From positions 1 through 14,364 of the forward strand of contig JADGCJ010000081.1 in NCBI GenBank assembly GCA_015229045.1: a stretch of 14,364 bases of DNA, given 5' to 3'. The position numbers and the translations under genes were made by a program. Position 1 is the stretch's first letter. Each line of letters starts with the position of its first letter. Shown here piece after piece: positions 1-7,583 of this stretch. Source of the DNA: Magnetococcales bacterium (GTDB taxonomy: Bacteria > Pseudomonadota > Magnetococcia > Magnetococcales > DC0425bin3). The notes beneath the pieces are model-generated. The model did no database searches. It saw only the letters and a list, made by a program, of their open reading frames with translations, and had not been told where the DNA came from.

Positions 1-57
1 ATGCCAAAAAGCGATCATGGCCTCGGGTGTGCCAATTTCAAATGCGATTGCCCTGGG

Positions 58-76
58 GGGGGTACTGAATAGTTAC
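58..76 (+). repeat. Left copy of a 19-bp G-rich dispersed repeat
   Basis: The sequence GGGGGTACTGAATAGTTAC lies inside a longer G8 run that starts at 55. It matches the reverse complement of 14303-14321 at 18 of 19 positions and the + strand at 14268-14286 less well. Read on the - strand it begins GTAACT and runs into a C-tract, so it could be one end of an insertion sequence or miniature element that extends leftward out of the window. No inverted partner is visible on its right side. The identity of the element is unknown. Confidence 0.6.
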
Positions 77-94
77 GAATTTTGGCAAAAGATT

Positions 95-103
95 TGCTAA
101 AAT
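95..103 (+). promoter_or_regulatory. Candidate extended -10 promoter for the DUF2934 gene
   Basis: TGCTAAAAT reads as an extended -10 element (TG, one base, TAAAAT) in a locally AT-rich patch just upstream of the first gene. No convincing -35 hexamer stands at 17 bases: TTGGCA at 82-87 is too close, and TTACGA at 73-78 is 19 bases away and only a weak match. Transcription would start near 110, leaving a leader of about 50 bases. This is pattern matching only. Confidence 0.3.
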
Positions 104-162
104 CAGACCCGAGAGTCGGAGAGTTGGAACCGATGTCGATTCACTTTGCAGGGGGATTTTTA

Positions 163-540
163 ATGAACAAACTCAGTCGTGAAGAGCGGATTCGGCAAAA
201 GGCCCATGACCTGTGGGAGCAGTCGGGTCGTCCCGAGGGCAGGGGTGAGGAGCACTGGGCCGAGGCGTCGCGCCAGGTTGATCGGGAGCTGGAGCGCGAG
301 GCACACGCCCACGGCGCCAAGGCTGATGCAGAGGCCGCCGAACCCTTCACCCTGGTTGCGCAATCGGCCAATCCGGAGACCACCACCGCCAAGAAGAGTA
401 CCAGACGTGGCTGCAAGAAACCGGCTGCCACGGATGCCTGCGAAGAGACTGCGAAAACGACCAAAACCGCCAAGGCCAGCAAAACCAAAAAAGCCGAGAA
501 AACCAAAACCACCGCGAAGAAGAAAGAAAAGGGCAAGTAA
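163..540 (+). CDS. DUF2934 domain protein with lysine-rich tail
   Basis: A 125-residue cytosolic protein. Residues about 5-40 match the DUF2934 pattern: an EERIRQKAHDLWE helix followed by SGRPEGRGEEHWAEA. The function of this domain is not established. From about residue 72 the chain becomes a Lys/Thr/Ala-rich tail resembling bacterial histone H1-like tails, which suggests nucleic-acid binding, but this is inference. The ATG at 163 is chosen because AGGGGG at 150-155 sits 7 bases upstream and the domain starts right after it; an in-frame ATG at 133 and a longer open frame from 82 have poorer support. The gene stands alone and converges on the ABC exporter operon, with only 27 bases between their stops. 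There is no signal peptide or membrane segment. Confidence 0.8.
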   Translation: MNKLSREERIRQKAHDLWEQSGRPEGRGEEHWAEASRQVDRELEREAHAHGAKADAEAAEPFTLVAQSANPETTTAKKSTRRGCKKPAATDACEETAKTTKTAKASKTKKAEKTKTTAKKKEKGK

Positions 541-564
541 AAAAACCGCTGGTTGGTCTTTTTT
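539..564. terminator. Possible bidirectional terminator between convergent genes
   Basis: A run of A (539-545) and a run of T (559-564) flank a short GC-containing centre, with ACC at 545-547 able to pair with GGT at 555-557. An alternative small stem is AACC/GGTT around GCT. The A/T tracts give a U-run on either strand, as expected between convergent transcription units. The stem is short and weak, so it may be an inefficient terminator. Confidence 0.4.
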
Positions 565-567
565 GCG

Positions 568-2361
568 TCAGCACGGCTTCCCTATTTCCTGAAACTGCAA
601 GGTGTACAGACGGGCATACATCCCTTGCTGGGCGAGGAGGGTGGCGTGGGTGCCCGATTCGACGATGCGCCCCCCGGCGATGACGACGATCCGGTCCATG
701 TGCAGGATGGTGTTCAGACGGTGGGCGATGACGATGGCCGTGCGTTTGGTCATGAGACGGACCATCGCCTCCTGGAGGAAGCGCTCGCTGATGGTATCGA
801 CGGAGCTGGTGGCTTCGTCGAGGATCAGGATGCGCGGGTTGGCGGCCAGGACACGGGCGATGCCAAGGAGCTGGCGTTGCCCGGCGGAGAGGTTGTTGCC
901 CCGTTCGGCGATGGGGGTGTGCAGCCCTTTGGGCAGGTCGCGGCAACATGCCAGGATGCCCGCTTGCTCGGCAGCCTCCTCGGCGCGTTTCTGGGAGATG
1001 GTCGGGTCGAGCAGGGTGATGTTCTCCAGAAAGGTGCCGGCGAAGAGGAAGGTCTCCTGATGGACCACCCCGACCAGACGGCGCAGTTGTGCCAGAGGAA
1101 TCTGTCGCACATCGACGCCATCGATGGTCACCCGGCCTTGGGTCGGATCCCAGGTGCGGTTGAGGAGCTTGACCAGGCTGCTCTTGCCGGCGCCCGTTGG
1201 ACCCACGAGGGCGATTTTTTCGCCGGGGCGCACCTCCAGGTCGATGCCATGCAGGATCGTCTCCCGGCCATAATTGAGAGACACACCCTGGAAGTGGACC
1301 CCGCCGTGGCGAATCTCCGGTTGGGGCGTGTGGGTGTCGGGGTCGACGATTCTGGGCTGGGTGTCGAGCAGGTCGAAGATGCGTTCCAGGGCGGTCATGG
1401 CTGCTTGCAGGGTGGTGAATTTGGTCGACAGATCGCGGATGGGAAAAAAGATGCGCCGCAGATAATCGATGAAGGCCACCAGGGTGCCGATGGAGATCTC
1501 CTGCGAAGATCCCTGCATGAAGCCGCCATACCAGAAGAGCAGGGCAATGGTGACCGTGGCCATCCCCTCGACAAAGGTGAACTGAAACGCCTCCAGAAAA
1601 TTGCTGCGCAAGGCACTGCGCAGAAAGTCGGTGTTGAGGCGATCGAAGGCATTCTGGTTGCGCTGTTGACGCTGGAAAAGACGAACGACCTGATGCCCGT
1701 CGATCTCCTCGGCGAGAGAACCGGCCATGCGTGATTGGAGCAGACGCCCGTTGCGCAGGGCGACGCGCAGATGACGTGCCACATAGAGCGTTCCCAGAAT
1801 CAGGATGGGCATGGTGCCGAGCGCCACCAGCGACAGCCGGGGTGAGAGCAGAATCATGCTGCCGGCGATGCCCAGCAGCAGCAGGGTATCCCCCAGGAGA
1901 TTGATCAGGCCGGCGCTGACCATCTGGCTGACCACCTCGGTGTCGTTGGTGAGGCGGTTGGTGAGGCGCCCCGTGGCATGGGCATTGAAGAAGGCGGCAT
2001 CCTGCCGCAGCAAATGGGCAAACAAATCCTGACGCAGATCGCGCACCACCCGTTGTCCGAGAATGTTGTTGACAAAGGACTGACCATAGCTGCCGACCAG
2101 TTGCAGGGCGATCAAGGCGAAAAACCCGGCCAATAGCCAGCCAAAGCCCTCCATGTTGCCGGTGGCCAGGTGGTGATCGACGGCATGGCGGACCAGGAGG
2201 GGCTGGGCGAGCTGGACCAGGATGACCGGAAACAGCAACGCGATGGCCGCCAGGATCCAGGCCAGATAGGGACGGGCATAACCCAGGAAACGGATCAGGA
2301 TTTGTCGGTCGAGGGGGCCGTAGGTGGTCTCGTCGGTATCGGTGGCCAGATGCGAGGTCAT
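568..2361 (-). CDS. Heterodimeric ABC exporter subunit, consensus-site half (MdlB/SmdB-like)
   Basis: A 597-residue ABC half-transporter with an N-terminal six-helix membrane domain (about residues 25-325) fused to an ATPase domain (about 350-590). Visible motifs are Walker A GPTGAGKS (387-394), Q-loop Gln435, signature LSAGQ (491-495), Walker B ILILDE with catalytic Glu516, and switch His547. Such proteins use ATP to export lipids, drugs or peptides across the inner membrane; the substrate cannot be read from the sequence. The start at 2361 is set by an ATGA overlap with the stop of the upstream partner, a sign of translational coupling; a 54-residue in-frame extension upstream lies within the partner gene and looks spurious. 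The signature has Ala in place of the first Gly, which fits a heterodimer in which this motif completes the partner's weak ATP site. Confidence 0.92.
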   Translation of the reverse strand: MTSHLATDTDETTYGPLDRQILIRFLGYARPYLAWILAAIALLFPVILVQLAQPLLVRHAVDHHLATGNMEGFGWLLAGFFALIALQLVGSYGQSFVNNILGQRVVRDLRQDLFAHLLRQDAAFFNAHATGRLTNRLTNDTEVVSQMVSAGLINLLGDTLLLLGIAGSMILLSPRLSLVALGTMPILILGTLYVARHLRVALRNGRLLQSRMAGSLAEEIDGHQVVRLFQRQQRNQNAFDRLNTDFLRSALRSNFLEAFQFTFVEGMATVTIALLFWYGGFMQGSSQEISIGTLVAFIDYLRRIFFPIRDLSTKFTTLQAAMTALERIFDLLDTQPRIVDPDTHTPQPEIRHGGVHFQGVSLNYGRETILHGIDLEVRPGEKIALVGPTGAGKSSLVKLLNRTWDPTQGRVTIDGVDVRQIPLAQLRRLVGVVHQETFLFAGTFLENITLLDPTISQKRAEEAAEQAGILACCRDLPKGLHTPIAERGNNLSAGQRQLLGIARVLAANPRILILDEATSSVDTISERFLQEAMVRLMTKRTAIVIAHRLNTILHMDRIVVIAGGRIVESGTHATLLAQQGMYARLYTLQFQEIGKPC

Positions 2362-4253
2362 TGCAGGGCCTCCAGGGCCTGATGGCGCAGCATGGTGTGG
2401 TGCAAATCCTGATAAAGAGGTGAGGTGTCGATCAATTCGGCATGGGTGCCACGGGCGACGATGCTCCCCTGGTCGAGCAGAAAAATCTGGTCGGCCTGAT
2501 GCAGGGCGGCGACACGGTGGCACACCATGACGGTCGTGCGCTGCCGGTTTTCCTGCCGGATTCGTTCCAGGATGCTCTCTTCGGTTTGGGCATCGACGCT
2601 GGAAAAGACATCGTCGAGGAGGAGAATGGAGGGATCCAGGGCCAGGGCGCGGGCGAGAGCCGTTCTTTGGCGCTGTCCGCCGGAGAGGGTGATGCCCCGT
2701 TCGCCGACCAAGGTCGCCATGCCCGAGGGGAAGGCGCGAATCTCGGCATCCATATGGGCGCGACTGGCGACATGCCAGGCCCTCTCTTCCGGGGCATCCG
2801 GCATGCTGAACAGAAGATTCTCCTGCATGGTGGTGGAGAAGAGGATGCTCTCCTGGGGGACCATGGCCAGATGGCGGCGCAGGCGTTGTTCGTCGATGCT
2901 GCCCAGCTCCATGCCATCGATGTGAATGCTCCCCGCAGGCACGGGATAGAGGCGTGCCAGACAGTTCAAAAGGGTCGATTTTCCGGAGCCGACCCGTCCG
3001 ACGAGACCGACGAACTGACCAGGTTGCAGCTCCATGTCGATCCCCTTCAGGATGGGAGCGGCCCGAGGTGAGGAGGCCGTACCCGGATAGTGAAAGGTGA
3101 GCTGTGCGACGCGCACGTGGCCCTGAAAGGGGAGAGACCTCTGTGCCTCTTCCGGAGAGAGATCCCGCGCGGTCGTGGGGGATGGCTGACTGGCCGCCGC
3201 CAGGGTGGAGGGGATGGCCGGTTTGGTGTCCAGGATTCGCCCAATGCGTTCCAGGGCAACGAAGCCGCGTTGCAGGACGGTCAGGATCCAGCCCAGTCCC
3301 ACCGTTGGCCAGACCAGCTGGACCAGATAGCCGGAAAAGGCGACAAAGTCACCGATGGTCAGGCGTCCGGAGACCACCTCCGGGCCGCTCATGGCCAGGA
3401 TGATCCAGGCGCCGAGACCACCGCCGAAGGTCATCAGGGGGGCGAAGAGGCTTTGCAGGCGGGCATGGCGCATCTGGTCGATGTACAAGGTCTGGGCCGT
3501 GGTGGCGAAGCGGTCGCGCCAGTTCTCCTCCTGGGCGTGGGCGCGCAGGACCGCCATGCCGGCAATCGACTCCTGAACGAAACTGGAGGTGTGACCAAAA
3601 CGGTCGGCCACGGTCCGGCTCAGACGGTAAAGACGGCCCGTCAGGAACCGGGCCAGCAACAGGACAAGGGGAAACGGGAGCAGGGCCATGAGCGTCAGGT
3701 AGGGATCCAGTCCCGCCATGATCGGCAGGACGGTCAGGTAGACCATGATGGTGTTGCACACCTGAAGAAAACCCGGCCCGATGAACATGCGCACCGAGGT
3801 GATGTCATTCGTGCAGCGGGAGACCAGATCGCCGGTGCGTTCGTGGTCGAAGAAGGTGTTGTCGAGGTGGAGGATCTGGCGGTGGAGGTCGTTGCGCAGG
3901 TCATACTCGACCTGCCGACCAATCCCGAAGATATGGACCCGACCGGCAATGCGAAAGGCCCCATTGACCAGGGCCAGAACAATCAACAGGAGGGCAAAAC
4001 CGGCCATGACAGTCGCAGACTCCCTGGCCAGAAGGGCTTCGGTGGTGCGTTTCATGGCATAAGGGATGGAGGCGGCACTCAGGCTGGTGGCGGCCAGCAG
4101 CAGAAAACCGACGCCAAATTTTCCCAGATGTCGCCGATAATGGGGAAGAAGGTGGCGCAAACGATAGGACAGAGAGACAGCGGCGGATGCCGGTAAATGT
4201 CTGCCTGTCAGGGAACGCAGGAAGGAAGTGGCAGCGGGGAAAACGGTTTTCAT
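2358..4253 (-). CDS. Heterodimeric ABC exporter subunit, degenerate-site half (MdlA/SmdA-like)
   Basis: A 631-residue ABC half-transporter and the first gene of the two-gene - strand operon. The membrane domain spans about residues 43-325. The ATPase domain (about 378-620) shows Walker A GRVGSGKS (419-426), Q-loop Gln467, canonical signature LSGGQ (523-527), Walker B ILLLDD (543-548) and switch His579. Residue 548, normally the catalytic Glu, is Asp, as in the degenerate site of known asymmetric exporters. Its canonical signature would complete the active site of the partner encoded downstream. A Ser/Pro/Thr-rich linker of about 25 residues (350-375) joins the domains. The gene is divergent from mltB. 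No strong ribosome binding site precedes the ATG at 4253. Substrate unknown; a multidrug or lipid exporter is likely by family. Confidence 0.9.
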   Translation of the reverse strand: MKTVFPAATSFLRSLTGRHLPASAAVSLSYRLRHLLPHYRRHLGKFGVGFLLLAATSLSAASIPYAMKRTTEALLARESATVMAGFALLLIVLALVNGAFRIAGRVHIFGIGRQVEYDLRNDLHRQILHLDNTFFDHERTGDLVSRCTNDITSVRMFIGPGFLQVCNTIMVYLTVLPIMAGLDPYLTLMALLPFPLVLLLARFLTGRLYRLSRTVADRFGHTSSFVQESIAGMAVLRAHAQEENWRDRFATTAQTLYIDQMRHARLQSLFAPLMTFGGGLGAWIILAMSGPEVVSGRLTIGDFVAFSGYLVQLVWPTVGLGWILTVLQRGFVALERIGRILDTKPAIPSTLAAASQPSPTTARDLSPEEAQRSLPFQGHVRVAQLTFHYPGTASSPRAAPILKGIDMELQPGQFVGLVGRVGSGKSTLLNCLARLYPVPAGSIHIDGMELGSIDEQRLRRHLAMVPQESILFSTTMQENLLFSMPDAPEERAWHVASRAHMDAEIRAFPSGMATLVGERGITLSGGQRQRTALARALALDPSILLLDDVFSSVDAQTEESILERIRQENRQRTTVMVCHRVAALHQADQIFLLDQGSIVARGTHAELIDTSPLYQDLHHTMLRHQALEALQ

Positions 4254-4275
4254 GCTCGGTTTCTTGTTGTATGAT
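4247..4275 (+). promoter_or_regulatory. Candidate sigma70-type promoter for the mltB cluster
   Basis: TTTTCA (4247-4252) and TATGAT (4270-4275) are separated by 17 bases, matching the -35/-10 consensus at 4 and 5 of 6 positions. The site lies at the divergent junction and overlaps the ABC gene start codon region. It would give a leader of about 145 bases before the preferred mltB start. The spacer from 4254 to 4426 shows no other clear signal. Confidence 0.3.
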
Positions 4276-4426
4276 CCAGTGGGAATCGGAGACAGGACAG
4301 CGATTTATCATGGTCATCGGGCAGTCAGGGATGTGTCACTCTTTGCCGAGACTATCCATGTATCGAGCGATCAAAATGAACCGTTCCCCGGTGGCGATCA
4401 AGGATTTGACCGATCCGGGATCGGTG

Positions 4427-5440
4427 ATGACGACCAGGGCGGCGCTCTGTGGTGTCACCCGGCGGCAGTGGCTGGGTGGAGCGGGGGGTGCTGTCCTGTG
4501 GCTGTGGTCGACCGGACGGGGGTGGTGCGAAGAGGATGTCCTGGACCTTCATCCGTGGATGCGCTCCTGGGTGGAGCAGGATGGTCTCGATCGGGGGTGG
4601 CTGAATCGTCTCTTTGCCAACCTGGTCACCTACCGACCGGCCATCGCCCTGATGGAGCGCCAGGCCGAGGCCAAACCCTACCATGTCTACAGGAGGATGT
4701 TTGTCAATAAACGGGTCATTGCCCAGGGGCGTATCCATTTTTTGCAACACCACACGTTGTTGCAGCAGATCACGGCCCACTTTGGTGTACCCGGGGAGTT
4801 TTTGATCGCGCTTTGGGGCATTGAGAGTCATTTTGGCACCAACACCGGCAGGCATCCCATTTTGCGGGTGCTGTTTACCCTGGCCAACGAATATCCGCGT
4901 CGCGCTGTTTTTTATCAGGACCAGTTGCGGCAGTTTCTGCTCCTGTGTCGGGAAGAGGGTTGGGATCCGCGAGACCCCACCGGGTCTTATGCCGGTGCCA
5001 TGGGTCAGGTGCAAATGATACCGGGAACGCTGCGCCGTTATGCGGTCGACTTTGACGGGGATGGCAAGCGCGATGTTTTTGATGATACGGATGATGTCCT
5101 GGCCTCCATTGCCTCGTTTTTGCGTGGCAATGGCTGGCGAACCGGCGGATCGTACGTTCTGCCCGTGAAGAAGAGCGAGACTCTGGACAAAATGGTTTCC
5201 CCGGATGTAGAAAACATGCGACCATGGCGGGAGTGGTCGGCGCAGGGGGTGAGAGTGGCTTCCGGACAGCATGAACCGGACCCGGATGAAGAGTCTGCCC
5301 TGATCATGCTGGAAGAGGAGAGTGGTCCTCGTTATTATGTGGCGTTTCACAATTTTCGTGTTGTGACCCGATGGAATCGTTCCCGCAGGTTTGCCATGGT
5401 GGTGCGGGAGTTGGCACTGGGGGTCACCCGGGCGATGTGA
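4427..5440 (+). CDS. mltB: Lytic murein transglycosylase, GH103 (MltB family), likely Tat-exported
   Basis: A 337-residue periplasmic enzyme that cleaves the MurNAc-GlcNAc bond of peptidoglycan to leave 1,6-anhydro-MurNAc ends. The GH103 hallmarks are GIESHFG with the presumed catalytic Glu133, GSYAGAMGQVQMIP (186-199), the Asp-rich DFDGDGKRD and DDVLASIASFLRGNGW. The N-terminus reads MTTRAALCGVTRRQWLGG followed by a hydrophobic stretch: a twin-arginine motif at 11-15 that suggests Tat rather than Sec export, and no lipobox cysteine is evident, unlike E. coli MltB. The start is uncertain: in-frame ATGs at 4310, 4331, 4358 and 4376 exist and none has a strong ribosome binding site. The 4427 ATG gives a normal Tat n-region. 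It is followed after 6 bases by rlpA, so the two are probably co-transcribed. Confidence 0.9.
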   Translation: MTTRAALCGVTRRQWLGGAGGAVLWLWSTGRGWCEEDVLDLHPWMRSWVEQDGLDRGWLNRLFANLVTYRPAIALMERQAEAKPYHVYRRMFVNKRVIAQGRIHFLQHHTLLQQITAHFGVPGEFLIALWGIESHFGTNTGRHPILRVLFTLANEYPRRAVFYQDQLRQFLLLCREEGWDPRDPTGSYAGAMGQVQMIPGTLRRYAVDFDGDGKRDVFDDTDDVLASIASFLRGNGWRTGGSYVLPVKKSETLDKMVSPDVENMRPWREWSAQGVRVASGQHEPDPDEESALIMLEEESGPRYYVAFHNFRVVTRWNRSRRFAMVVRELALGVTRAM

Positions 5441-5446
5441 GTTGAC

Positions 5447-6253
5447 ATGGATAGAGGGATGCTTGCCAGGGATTGGTGTCGCGTTGTGGGCATGACCGCG
5501 TGGGTGGTTGTGGCGTTGCTGTTCGCCGGATGTACAACCCGGCAGCCGGCTGAGGTGGTTGACCAGAAGCCACCCCCCCCCGTGGTGGAAACGAAAGTGG
5601 ATGACAAACATCCAGGGGGTGCGCTGCGCCTGCATCCTCCCTACACCATTTTCGGGGTGACCTATTTTCCCATGCCGAGCGCGAGGGAGTATGTGGAAAA
5701 GGGGGTTGCCTCCTGGTACGGGGACTACTTTCACGGGCGGGCCACCGCTGCCGGGGAGCCCTACGATCAAGACGATCTGACCGCTGCCCACCCTACCCTC
5801 CCCTTGCATACCGTGGTGCAGGTGACTAACCTGAAAAATGGTCGGCAGGCGGTGTTGCGCATCAATGACCGTGGCCCTTTTGTCAAAAACCGGCTGATCG
5901 ATCTTTCCCGGGGTGCGGCCACGGCCTTGGGGTTCAACGAAGCGGGCACGGCCCTGGTCAAGGTGGAGGCGATCGAGCCGCCGCCGGGCATGGTGCGCAA
6001 GGTTACGCAGACCCGACCCGAAGTGGTGGGGGTTTTCATTCAGATTGGGGCGTTTCGTTCGCAGCAGAAGGCTGATCAATTGGCCCGGGCGCTGGAAAAG
6101 CTTGCGCAAATTCATATACGCAAGGCCAAGGTGGGAGAAGAGACCTTTTATCGTGTCCGCCTGGGGCCGTTTCCAAGCGTTGAAACGGCTGATACATGGG
6201 TGGAGACCCTGGTTGCTCGAGGTTTTGGTGAAGGACGCATCATTGTGGAATAG
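5447..6253 (+). CDS. rlpA: RlpA septal lytic transglycosylase lipoprotein with SPOR domain
   Basis: A 268-residue predicted outer-membrane lipoprotein. A short hydrophobic signal ends in LFAGC with lipidated Cys29, followed by a Pro-rich linker. The double-psi beta-barrel spans about 83-178 with SWYGDYFHGRATAAGEPYD (89-107), the conserved acidic Glu104 and His115, and INDRGPF (139-145). In Pseudomonas RlpA the equivalent residues serve cleavage of peptide-free glycan strands. A C-terminal SPOR domain (about 194-267) would target denuded glycan at the septum. The ATG at 5447 lies 6 bases after the mltB stop but has no clear ribosome binding site; ATGs at 5459 and 5492 are alternatives that leave the mature protein unchanged. 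A C9 tract at 5573-5581 encodes part of the proline linker and is a possible slippage site. Confidence 0.93.
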   Translation: MDRGMLARDWCRVVGMTAWVVVALLFAGCTTRQPAEVVDQKPPPPVVETKVDDKHPGGALRLHPPYTIFGVTYFPMPSAREYVEKGVASWYGDYFHGRATAAGEPYDQDDLTAAHPTLPLHTVVQVTNLKNGRQAVLRINDRGPFVKNRLIDLSRGAATALGFNEAGTALVKVEAIEPPPGMVRKVTQTRPEVVGVFIQIGAFRSQQKADQLARALEKLAQIHIRKAKVGEETFYRVRLGPFPSVETADTWVETLVARGFGEGRIIVE

Positions 6254-6256
6254 GGT

Positions 6257-6279
6257 GTTGGCCCGAAATGGGAACCAAC
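6257..6279 (+). other. Small hairpin between rlpA and the carboxypeptidase gene
   Basis: GTTGGCCC (6257-6264) can pair with GGG (6270-6272) and CCAAC (6275-6279) around a GAAAT loop, with an AA bulge. No T-run follows, so it is not a standard terminator. It could stabilise or pause the transcript in the 57-base spacer. The signal is weak. Confidence 0.25.
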
Positions 6280-6310
6280 CATAACACGGACGAAATGGCG
6301 GGTTTGAACC

Positions 6311-7552
6311 ATGTGCCCGAAAAAGACCCATATCTTTGTCAAGCTGTTGACCTTTGCAACTTTGGTCACCATGCTTTGTGCCGGGCCGCTCCTGGCTGCC
6401 AACACCCCCGCCAAGGGGAGCGGTCATGTCACGCCTCCCAATGCCGCCAACAGTGGCGGCGGCGCGGGTCATGGCGGCAACAGCCAGGAGCAGGCGGAGT
6501 CGGTCCAGGGAGAGTCGAGTATCCTCGGCGACATTGACTCCGGGGCCATTCTCCACGAGCAGAACGCCGATGCACGCCGGGATCCGGCCTCGCTGACCAA
6601 GGTGATGACCCTCCATCTGGTGTTCGACGCCCTGGCCAATGGCGAGGTGACCCTGGAGACCAAATTGCCGGTCAGTGAAAAGGCCTGGCGGGTCGGAGGC
6701 TCCAAGACTTTTGTCAAGGTGGGGGAGCTGGTGGCCCTGGAGGACTTGATCCGGGGGATCGCCGTGCAGAGTGGCAACGACGCCTGCATGGTGGTGGCCG
6801 AACACATCGGTGGCTCGGAGAAGGGGTTCGCCGACATGATGAATCTGAAGGCCAGGGAGTTGAAAATGACCAACAGCCATTTTCAAAACCCTTCGGGATT
6901 GCCGGATAACGAACACTACAGCACTTCGCGCGACCTGTTTCTCCTGGCCCAGTCCATTACCAAGAAGTTTCCCCAGTATACCCACTTTTTCCAGGAAAAG
7001 CAGTATACTTTCAATGGTATTCGCCAGTACAATCGCAACCGCCTGCTCTGGCGGGATCCCTCCATCACCGGCATGAAAACGGGACACACGGCAGACGCCG
7101 GCTATTGTCTGATCGCCACCAGCGAGAAGGAGGGTCAACGTCTCGGAGCCGTGATCATGGGGGCGAAAAACTCCAAGATTCGGGAAGAGGAGGCCTTGCG
7201 TCTGTTGCGTTATGGCAACCGCATGTTCGAGACGGTGCGCCTGTTCGAGGTGGGGGCAACGGTGCGAAAATTGCGGGTCTGGAAAGGTGATCAAGAGTCG
7301 GTGGAGGTGACGGTGGCCGAGCCGTTGGTGGTCACGGTTCTGCGCAAGGATCGGGCCGCCCTGGAGGTGGGCCTGAAGTTTCAGGAGCCTCTGAACGCCC
7401 CCATCAAAAAGGGTGATCAGATTGGCACCCTGGTGGTAAGCCTCGGCGAGAAGGAGTTGTTGGTGCGGCCGGCCGTGGCTGATCGCACCATTGAAAAAGG
7501 TGGCTTTTTCCACTCTGTCATGGATACGATCCGGCTGAAGATGGGGTGGTGA
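6311..7552 (+). CDS. D-alanyl-D-alanine carboxypeptidase, PBP5/6 family (DacA/DacC type)
   Basis: A 413-residue penicillin-binding protein that removes the terminal D-Ala of pentapeptide stems. A Sec signal peptide (about 1-30, ending PLLAA) precedes the catalytic domain with SLTK (Ser94, Lys97), SGN (154-156) and KTG (256-258), then a beta-rich C-terminal domain and an amphipathic terminal helix (SVMDTIRLKMGW) that would anchor it to the outer face of the inner membrane, as in PBP5. Between signal and catalytic domain lies a Gly/Asn/Ser-rich linker of about 35 residues, longer than usual. Known family members are named dacA, dacC or dacD, and the sequence does not tell them apart. It follows mltB and rlpA on the same strand, giving a peptidoglycan-tailoring cluster. 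Only a weak ribosome binding site (GGCGGG) is seen. Confidence 0.93.
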   Translation: MCPKKTHIFVKLLTFATLVTMLCAGPLLAANTPAKGSGHVTPPNAANSGGGAGHGGNSQEQAESVQGESSILGDIDSGAILHEQNADARRDPASLTKVMTLHLVFDALANGEVTLETKLPVSEKAWRVGGSKTFVKVGELVALEDLIRGIAVQSGNDACMVVAEHIGGSEKGFADMMNLKARELKMTNSHFQNPSGLPDNEHYSTSRDLFLLAQSITKKFPQYTHFFQEKQYTFNGIRQYNRNRLLWRDPSITGMKTGHTADAGYCLIATSEKEGQRLGAVIMGAKNSKIREEEALRLLRYGNRMFETVRLFEVGATVRKLRVWKGDQESVEVTVAEPLVVTVLRKDRAALEVGLKFQEPLNAPIKKGDQIGTLVVSLGEKELLVRPAVADRTIEKGGFFHSVMDTIRLKMGW

Positions 7553-7583
7553 CTCCCCTCCGGAAGCGGGCCAAGGGTGAAAG

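Noticed and set aside
1..72. A 23-codon frame from the first base ending in the left repeat (MPKSDHGLGC and on)
   Set aside because: It is too short, has no visible upstream context and no recognisable motif. It could be the tail of something outside the window but cannot be supported.
2362..2523. A 54-residue N-terminal extension of the second ABC subunit
   Set aside because: It overlaps the end of the partner gene, is Pro/Arg/His-rich and is not typical of the family. The ATGA junction at 2361 is the natural start.
3090..4196. A + strand open frame of 368 codons opposite the first ABC gene
   Set aside because: The opposite strand encodes a complete ABC protein with all motifs; this frame is Gln/Gly/Asp-rich and without homology that I can recognise. 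The 553-1734 frame opposite the second ABC gene is rejected for the same reason.
7553..7583. A terminator between the carboxypeptidase gene and the popZ-like gene
   Set aside because: The CTCCGGAAGCGGG stretch gives only a weak stem and there is no T-run.
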